NCBI GenBank assembly: GCA_008638375.1
Contig: CM018038.1
Span: forward strand, 10,299,240 to 10,363,239
DNA length: 64,000 nucleotides
Direction of reading: 5' to 3'
Origin: Nyssa sinensis
Lineage: Eukaryota > Streptophyta > Magnoliopsida > Cornales > Nyssaceae
Both the position numbers and the translations under genes were made by a program. Position 1 is the stretch's first letter, and each line of letters begins with the position of its first letter. Shown here piece by piece: positions 49,001 through 58,000 of this stretch. The notes beneath the pieces are model-generated. The model was not told the origin of the DNA, did not search any database, and saw only the letters and a program-made list of their open reading frames with translations.

Positions 49001-52000
49001 ACTTGGTGTCAATTACATTCCTCCATAAGGCCAAATCCTCTTTAGCAAATCTCCACAACCATTTGCCTAAAAGAGCTTGATTAAAGAGCTTCAAATTCTT
49101 AATACCCAAACCCCCTTCAGCTATAGGAGCTTTAATTTGTCCCATCTGACTAGATGCTTCTTCTTTTCTTCCTCTCTTCCACCCTATAAGAAATCTCGTT
49201 GAATCTTCTCAAGCTTCCTCCTCACTAAAGCTGACATTGGAAAGAGTGACATAAAATAAGTTGGAAGGTTTTCTAGTGTGCTCCAAATGAGAGTGATCCT
49301 TACTCCTTTGGACAAGTATCTACTCTTCTAACCTACTAGTCTCTTCTGAAAGCATTCGATCACTGCATCCCAGATTCCTACAGACTTTGAGGACGCACCC
49401 AAAGGAAGCCCCAAAAACATCGTAGGCAAACTGCCCACCTCACAAATCCAAGGCCCACGCCATCTCTGATAAATCTTCAACCTCCCCCACCGGAATGAGC
49501 TCCTTTTTATTCAGATTTACCCTTAGCCCCGAAACAGCCTCAAAGCATAGGAGAATGCCTCTCAAATTCCACAACTGCTCCTCTTTCGCATCACAAAAAA
49601 CAATGGTGTCATCTACAAAAAACAGGTGTGATATTCCTCTTTCGCATATACAAGAGTACACTTGATGAATGCAAAGGGTGCTGAGCTAATAAAGCAACCA
49701 TGTTAGGGACCTCTATTTATCCAAAAACTACCATCTTTTCCAAGAGAAATTTAACTCCTATAGAGGTCCACAACAATTTTGTAGAAATTTAAATGACTCA
49801 AAACCAGCCAATTTAGTCCAAAACCCCCCAAAATGCAACACAGGTACTGTCAAGCTGTCACCAGATGGGAAGGAATGGGAAAAGAAGCCGACTGCCAAGT
49901 AGAAAGGAGAAGTCTCTGAAGACAACAAGGAATCCAATCAATAAAGTATAGGGCAGTTATTAAAGGTCTGGAAGTCAACAACAAAAGGTTCCAGACTTGC
50001 ACCAAAGAATAATGAATTTACAGTACAGTTCTCAAAAACTCAGCATTTGATTCTGAGCATCAATTGGAAGTAGCAGCATGAAACATCATGAAAAGAGACA
50101 GCTAATAAGAAGAATAGAGGAACAAATGGTCTAACAATCAATACTGATAAGAAGACAACAAATGGTCCAATAAACAATGTCCAAAATATTTAAGAGCGTG
50201 TTTCAGCTACGCTGTGACATTTCTTTGCCCTCACAATCAATAACTACCTAACCTGGATCGGTGAGACATGAAAGCAAACAAGAAAATGAATCTAAAATTA
50301 CACGCACACACAAAAATACAAAGATTTATGTGGTTCACCCCAGAATAGGGCTACGTCTACGGCTATTGCAATTTCACAAAGATCTGAAAAAGTTACAAGT
50401 TTCAGTACAAAGAGATGCAACTCCTCAACTATAAATACATAGTATTAGGGTAACAAGAAAATAATGTGAAATACCAAAAATACCCTTAAAAAACTCGTCT
50501 CGGGGGGCCCGCTCCCTGAAACCCCCCGGCCAACTTACCACGAAGTTGGATCCGCAGACGAGGGGCTAGTGTCCAGTACTAAACAGGATCCACACTACTC
50601 AACAAAATCATAAAACTAATAATTCCAAAATAGCTTATCTTACTTAAATCATCCCAACTCCTAAGCAGCTTCAGAATTCATGTTACCTTAATTTTTCATT
50701 TTTCATCTTCATAATTTCCTTTAAATATAATAATCCAAAGAATTTACAAGATGTACTTACCTCAAACACCTTCATGTTATGGGAAAAAAAATCTCTAATC
50801 TCCCAAAGTTTATGATATTTCTTAAATGCTAAGCTTCCTATATGATTTTCATTCAATAATTTTTCAAAGTAACTTATCCCCTTTCCTTAATTAATCATCT
50901 TTAACCAAGACCCTTTGATCCTCACCCTTTATCCACTTAATATGATTGAAAGTTCTAGTTCTCCTCCTCCTTAGCTTAGCAACTTTGAGTATTTTCTTCT
51001 ACTCAACATTTGTGCCTAATTTATTGTGAAAATTGTCATATCTCTGTACTATCTCTAATTACTTTTTTAACTTCCTTCTTTGCAAATTTTGTATCTTTCA
51101 AAAACTTCTTCATTCTAGTTTTTTGCAAAATTTTATAACACTCCTTTTTAATATTTACTACTGTTTGGGCATCCTCATTTTACCACCAAGTTTCTTTCAA
51201 TTATGCCCCTTTTTCCTTTTGATTATCTAAGAACCTGATGTAGGACAGACATGGTACCCTAATAAGGATATTTGTTTTAGAGTTAAATTAGCTGATAATG
51301 AAGTACACAACTTGCTCACCCTTGCCAACCTTGATTCCTCCTTTGGCAATAAAGCTAGGTCTGAATTATTTATTGGTCAAGCTCAAAGACTTGCGCTTGC
51401 TACGACCGTAGCCAATGAGCTTGAGGTTTTGTTGTTAGATGAGCCAACAAGTGCATTGGATCCAATATCTACCCAAAATATAAAGGATGTTATAATGATG
51501 TTGAAGAAGAAAAGTGGAATCAAAATTATAATGGTCTCACACAACATCAAGCAAATTCAAAGGGTTGCTGATCTAGTATGCCTCCGCGTGAATGATGAAA
51601 TTGTAGTAGGTCAAGAAGCAGATTTTTCTTGTTTCATTACAGACACATTATTATCATCGAAACGAGAGCCTAAAATTTCAGATTTCATAAAATTTGTGAA
51701 AAGGGAAATCTTTGAGTTTTCGATTATTCTTGGAAAGATTCAAACATTATTGTTGGGTTATGGAAGAGTTCGAGTTCGATTACATCCAGTTAACTCGAGG
51801 ACGAGTTGTTTTCAAGAGAGGGAGTTTGATGTAGGATAGACATGGTACCCTAAAAATAAGGATATTTGTTTCAAAATCGTATTAGGATTGTTTAGTTTCC
51901 AATTTTGATTTATTCTTAATTTCTCTAGTTTTATTAGGATTCGTATAGGAAAAATAGGAAATAGTAGTATTCTAGCTCTATAAATTTAATGTAATAGGTC

Positions 52001-55000
52001 TTTATTATTAAGTTACTTTTTATCAATAATATTTAATTTCGAATTTTAGAAAACCTATTCTCTTGTTTGGATGAGTAATCCCTCATGTTACTTGGTTTTC
52101 AAAGAATTCAACTTGCTCAATTCATTTTCACGTTTCCGTTCTACATCAGAACCTCCTTTGATATTTTTTAATAAATTTGGCCATCCTATTCCACATTCTT
52201 TTAGTTTTAATCTCTAAATTTCATGTTAATTTTATTAACATCTTGCTCATAAATAGTTCTTTCTCCCCTTTTAACTTTCACAACCTAGTCCTTAAGTTTT
52301 AAATCTCTTTTCTCTTTCTTAGTTATTTTTTAATATATACATTTGAAACTATTAACCTATCTCATGAGGTCAATCTCTCCCCTCGAATAACCTTACAATC
52401 TTTGCATAGGCACATGATCTACTTTCCGATGAGGAAAAAATATAACTCCTATTTGATCCACTTCTAAAAGTTATTAAATGTTCATATCTTGCTCTAGAAT
52501 AAGTAATTGTTATCAGAAGATCATATGTGATGGCAAACGACACCTAATAGTTTATGCTTGGAAAAAAAAAGTCCACCAATGATCCAATGGGTCCCACCAT
52601 ATATCATATGATTAAAGACTATTTTCAAGGGTGTAGGTAAACCCATATAATTCTAACTCCTTTTGAGTTAAAAATTAGATTTTCACAACTAGAAGTATTT
52701 TGGTAAATTCAAATTTAGGAGTCCTTTGTAATTTTATATTTGTTTGGCATCTAGGTTATTAGGTGTTTGGTTATGAGTTTTCTTTACATTATTATTTTTT
52801 TGGATAGGTTCTTTACTCATTTACTTGTTTGGAATTAGTTGAGTATTATTTTAATTTAGAAAGTCATTGTATAAAAGGATTTGGGAAATCCTTTGTCTAG
52901 TAAGAAAGTATCTATGTTTCACAATGGAAGAAGTTCTGATCAGTAAAATTTTCTGCAGATTTTTGTTATTTTTAATGGTGAGATTTTATTAAAATTCTTC
53001 TAGGTGCGTAGAAAGCCTTGGATATAATCCAAGGATTCACTTACTTTCTTTCTTCTTCTTCTTCTTCTTCTTCTTCTTCTTCTTCTTTGTTCCTTTGTTT
53101 ATTACAGCCATAATCCGCCCTCCTCAATCCTTAACTACATAAAAACAAAATCCTTTGATCCACAAACCCAAAGCCTCAATATTTTGTCCGTCTGGTTCCC
53201 AGTTTTTCCAAAGCCAAAACAGCCTTAAACTTCAACCATTATAACCTTATTTAATCCTTAAACCTTAACCATACCTTCTTAATCATATACCCAAAAAATT
53301 AAAGCCCCCTGCCGACAATAATTGAACATAGGGTGGTAGTTTTCATTACCCATCTAAAGGCGTTGTTCTAGGCAAGGCCGGCTCGACCAACAACAAAGCA
53401 ATTGCTTTAGGCCTTACTTAAAAAAGAAGGCCCCAAATTTTATGTATCTATAGTATAATCAAATTAGAAGTCTAAGGTTAATAAAAGCCTAACTCTACAA
53501 AAAAGCCCTAGATTTTATGTATTTATAGTAAAATCAAATTAAAAGTCTAAGGTTAATAAAAATCTAACTCTATAAAAAAGGCCCCATAAAAGACTCCGTG
53601 AAAAAAAAAAAACTTAATTCTATTAATAGAATTTTATTTGTATTGTACTCTAATCTTTTATTGCTATCTATTTAGATGAAGAAAATTATGTAAAAACGTT
53701 ATTATTAGAGTTTCATTCAATATATACTTATTGTTGGAAAACAATTAAATTTTGTAATACAAAAGTAAATATAATATACATAGGAAACAAAGTAAAAAAT
53801 TATATTAATATTAAAAGATGCCTTATTTAGAGTTGTCACTTTATCGCTTTAGGCCTCTAATTGTATAGAGCCGGCCCTGGTCTTAGGATAACTTCCCTAA
53901 CATTAATTCTATCTCTAAATACATGCTTGCCATGCACCATCTCATACCCTTCAGGATAATTATTACATCATTTCTTTTTCTTTTTTTTGACAAGTACATC
54001 ACTGTTAAAGTCCTCTCATATAAATATTACCAATCCTTTAGGTATTCTTTGAACTAATTCATCCATAAGTACCTAAAATTATGTTTTTATGTGTTTATTT
54101 AGTTCTATATGAGGTGCATGAGCTTCGATTAGCAACTTGGAATATAGAATCGTTGAAAAATAAAGGGAGGGATGGTGTTCGACGGAGCCTTGAGGTGGTT
54201 AATTAAGGCTGCCCTATGATCAAATATGGTGGGCTAAGGCTTTAGGTTTGATGTAAAAAGGATTAGGGTTGGTTAGGTACTGATTTGGTAGTTTTTGGAG
54301 ATGGAAAAGAAGAATATTGGGGACAGTTATACAGCTATTCATGTGCTGTGTACAGTATGCTGAGAATAATAACTTTGGTCCTTGATGGTTTTTGTACACT
54401 AGGTTTGAATATTTGATGACAATATCTAATTAGAAGTATAAAAGAGCAAAAAACTATAGCTGAGAGAAGAAGAAAGAGACAAAAAAAATCTCAGAGGCCT
54501 TCTAAAAGTTTCACCTCTAAAGAGAAATAAAATAAGATAGTCTCACCATTAAAAGAGCAAAAATATACTATGAATTTTATTAATCAAACTTCTTCCGTTA
54601 TCTTTAAACAAGGACTTGATTATATAGAAGAATAACAACTTTTCAACTAGACATAGGACTTCCTAAGGGTTCGTTGGGGGGCGAGCCCGGCAGTGGGAAA
54701 CATGGGAAAACCAAGTTCCCACGCAAAGCTAGTCTCAACTTGCTTTTGGTGAGAACATGGTTTCCCCACGTTTCCCGGCTGCTGTCGTCGCCCCAAACAC
54801 CCTCTAAATCAACTAGACAAAAGACTTTCTAAAATAAATAAGACTACAAAATCTAAACAGGAATTATAAAAAGCCCACAGCAGAATAAGTTATTAAAATG
54901 GACACTAAACAAATATAGAAGTACCAAAACACCCCACATTTAAAAAATTTACCAAAGTACCCCTGACAATTGAAAATCTGATTTTTCTAAATCAAAAGGA

Positions 55001-58000
55001 ATTAGAATCATATGAGTCCACCCAAACCCATCTAAATAAAGTTCCTGATCATATAATTCCAATGGCAGGATCATTAGTCCATTTGTAGGGCCCACGTGAA
55101 TGTTTATCTATTTTTTCCTTTCTAAGAATATTTTTGCGGTGTTAATATCAATTTCCCAGCCTGAAAGAAGTCGAAACTGGCAAGTTAGATGCTTGATCAC
55201 AAAGGTTTGCATTGAGCTTTGAGGTTCATTGTCATAGTCCAAGCTCTTTGAGTTTAGCCAAAAGAATAGATCCTCACTAAATGCAATAGGTTTTTCACTA
55301 CCATGATATTTTCTGAATCAACCCCACGCAATTCTAATGCAACACGATCCTTTATAGAGGGGCTTTGGCAAACATAGCTAATTTATGTTGAAAAAATATC
55401 AATCCGAAATATGAAATCGACTTATTGTTGAAACCTCCATTAAGGGAGTTAATAGACACTATGATTAGAAGAACAATTAATATACCATTTCTTGATAACC
55501 TACAAAATTGTAGGATTCCATGACAAAATCATTTTTTTAACCAGTTAAGGTAAGATGTGTTATAAACAAGGAGAATGAGGGGGGCTAACCCATGTACAAA
55601 AAAAGGGAGAAGCTACAAAAATTAAGGCCTTAACACCCCCAAAAAAGACAAAAATTAAAAAGAATCTAAACGCAGGGTGTTCTTTTTTGCACAAAAAAAA
55701 AAACCATAAATGCAACAAAGAGTCCTTGTGGTTCCACATAGAAAGTTCCTTGTCTTCAAAAGTGTGTCAGTTTTGCTCCTTCCAAATGCACCACACAAGA
55801 CATAAGGGCGCAATCCTCCAAATGCTTCTTAACTCTTTCCACATTCTACTAGCTCTCCAACTCAAAAGGACTTTCCTCGAAAAGGCTGGCATAACCCACC
55901 CATAGCCAAAAACCTCAAAACCATATTCCATACATCACGAGCTACATTGCAATAAACAAGAGGTGGTCTATTGCCTTCTCCTCCCTCTTGCACATGCAAC
56001 ACCGACTAGGAAGATGAAAACCCATTTTCTTCAAATTATACAAAGTAAGAATTGCCCCCCAAGCCGCTGACCAACAAAAAAATGCAACTTTCTTTGGGGT
56101 TCTAGACTTCCATATCAATTGCCATGGAAAGACGACTTCCCTTCTCCCAATTAAAAAATTATAAAAGGGACGTCACCGAGAATCTCCTTTGCTTATCTAC
56201 CCTCCATGTCATTGAATTCTCTCTCCCCCTCCTGCTCAACATTGCCATTAACTCCCCTGCCTCCATTTCTCAATCATGCAAGTTCTTTCGAAAGCAAGGA
56301 CTCCAAACCATCTCACTCCCCACAACCTCCACATAATTTGCCACCGATGCCTGCTTATTAGAAGCAATAGCGAATAGAGAAGGGAACCTTTTTTATCATT
56401 GTATAGCTAAGGGAACTTTTCCTTCAACTTCCCTTCCCAACAACATGGATCATCCCAAAAACACACCCTAGAACCATTACCTATGAAGCACGGACACTCT
56501 ATTTTGGCTCATGTGTCCATGTCAGACACCGACACTCTTGGACATTTCCCGGACATGTGTCCGAACACTTGAATCATGAAAGTTGATGATAAAATGAAGA
56601 AGTTCTTTATTTTTTATTTAATAACTTTGTTATTTTAATATCTTAATAATATTTTTTAAATTTGTGTATTTTTATGTCAATTTTAATTAAAATACATTAG
56701 ATTTTTATTATATGGTCATATAAAAATATAAAAAATTTATATATATTCAACGTGTCCCTAACGTGTCCGTGTCCTACTTTTTTGAGAAATAATGTGTCTA
56801 CGTGTCCGTGTCGTATCGTTTCGTATTTATGTCCCGTGTCCGTATCCATGTTTCTTAGGCCATTACCCACCTCAAAACCCACCAATTTCTTGAGCTCCTC
56901 CCTTCCCTTTTGAATAGCTTTCCATACACCAAACCCATGTACCTCCCTAATACACCACACCCATATGCCTTCGTATTCTCGTTGGAAAACCACCCCTATG
57001 AAACTATTATGGACCCCTCCTATTGCCAAGATATTTGCCCTAGAGGGAGGGTGAATAGGGTATTTTGCAAATATTGACAACTTTTACCAACTTTAAAAAT
57101 GAATACAAGATTGCAAGATATGCACAAGTATGTAAAAGAGTAGAGAGAGAAAGAGAAAGCAAACACAACATTTTTTACAAGATTCGGAAAACTTCCTATG
57201 TCCTTGACTCAAGCATTCCCACTTGAGTTTTTCCACTATCTTGATTTCCTTCGCAAATAGAAGTCAAACCTTTATAACAAGAGTTCCTAACTCTTTGCCT
57301 AGCAAAATATCCCATTTTGCCTCACAAGAGTAGCACCTACCCATAAATCTTACCGCAATGAGAAGATACAAAGTTGTTTGCCAACAAGTACTCTCTTAAA
57401 GAGTTGATTAGTACAATAAATGCTCGCTCTCTAAAGATTGATCAAATGTAAGTGTAGGGTATTTAAGATGAGTAGAACTTTTAGATTTAAGTTTTCAATA
57501 AAGAGATCTAAAGTCAAGAACAAGGATCTAGAAGTTAAAGCTTGTGAAGAGATAGCAATAAATTTTATAGAGAACCTCTATTTATAACCCTTAAAAGAAT
57601 ATTTCCGTTTGATTTCAAAATAGAATCGTTCCTCTCTTTTTCATCTGTTCAAAATTTAAATTTTTGTTTGCCAGATCAACAAAAACAATGGACTAGTTTC
57701 ACCAATCAGTCGACTAGATAAAGATCCAATTAACTTATCAGTTCAATTGATCTGTCCAGAGGGTTTGAGGTTCATGTATTCAAGAACATTCAGTTAACTA
57801 GTTCTTTGGTACACTGTTTTTGCCTTTGAAAGTCAGTCGACTGATTTGGACAGTAGGTTCAGGTTGTGTACAAAAATAGTCATTCAGTCGACTGATTCTT
57901 AGAACTGGTCAACTGATTTTGACAGTGTAAAAATAAGGCATAAGAATCAGTCGATTGGTTTTAACAGTATAGGCCTTCTTGCTTATTTTTCATCGGTGTT

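Noticed and set aside
51312..51839. A functional ABC transporter gene
   Set aside because: Walker A and the N-terminal half are missing, the frame ends in retroelement sequence, and the whole lies between LTR remnants.
57700..57975. Repeats with spacers that might suggest a CRISPR array
   Set aside because: Units are about 10 bp, degenerate and irregularly spaced in a plant nuclear intron with no cas genes.
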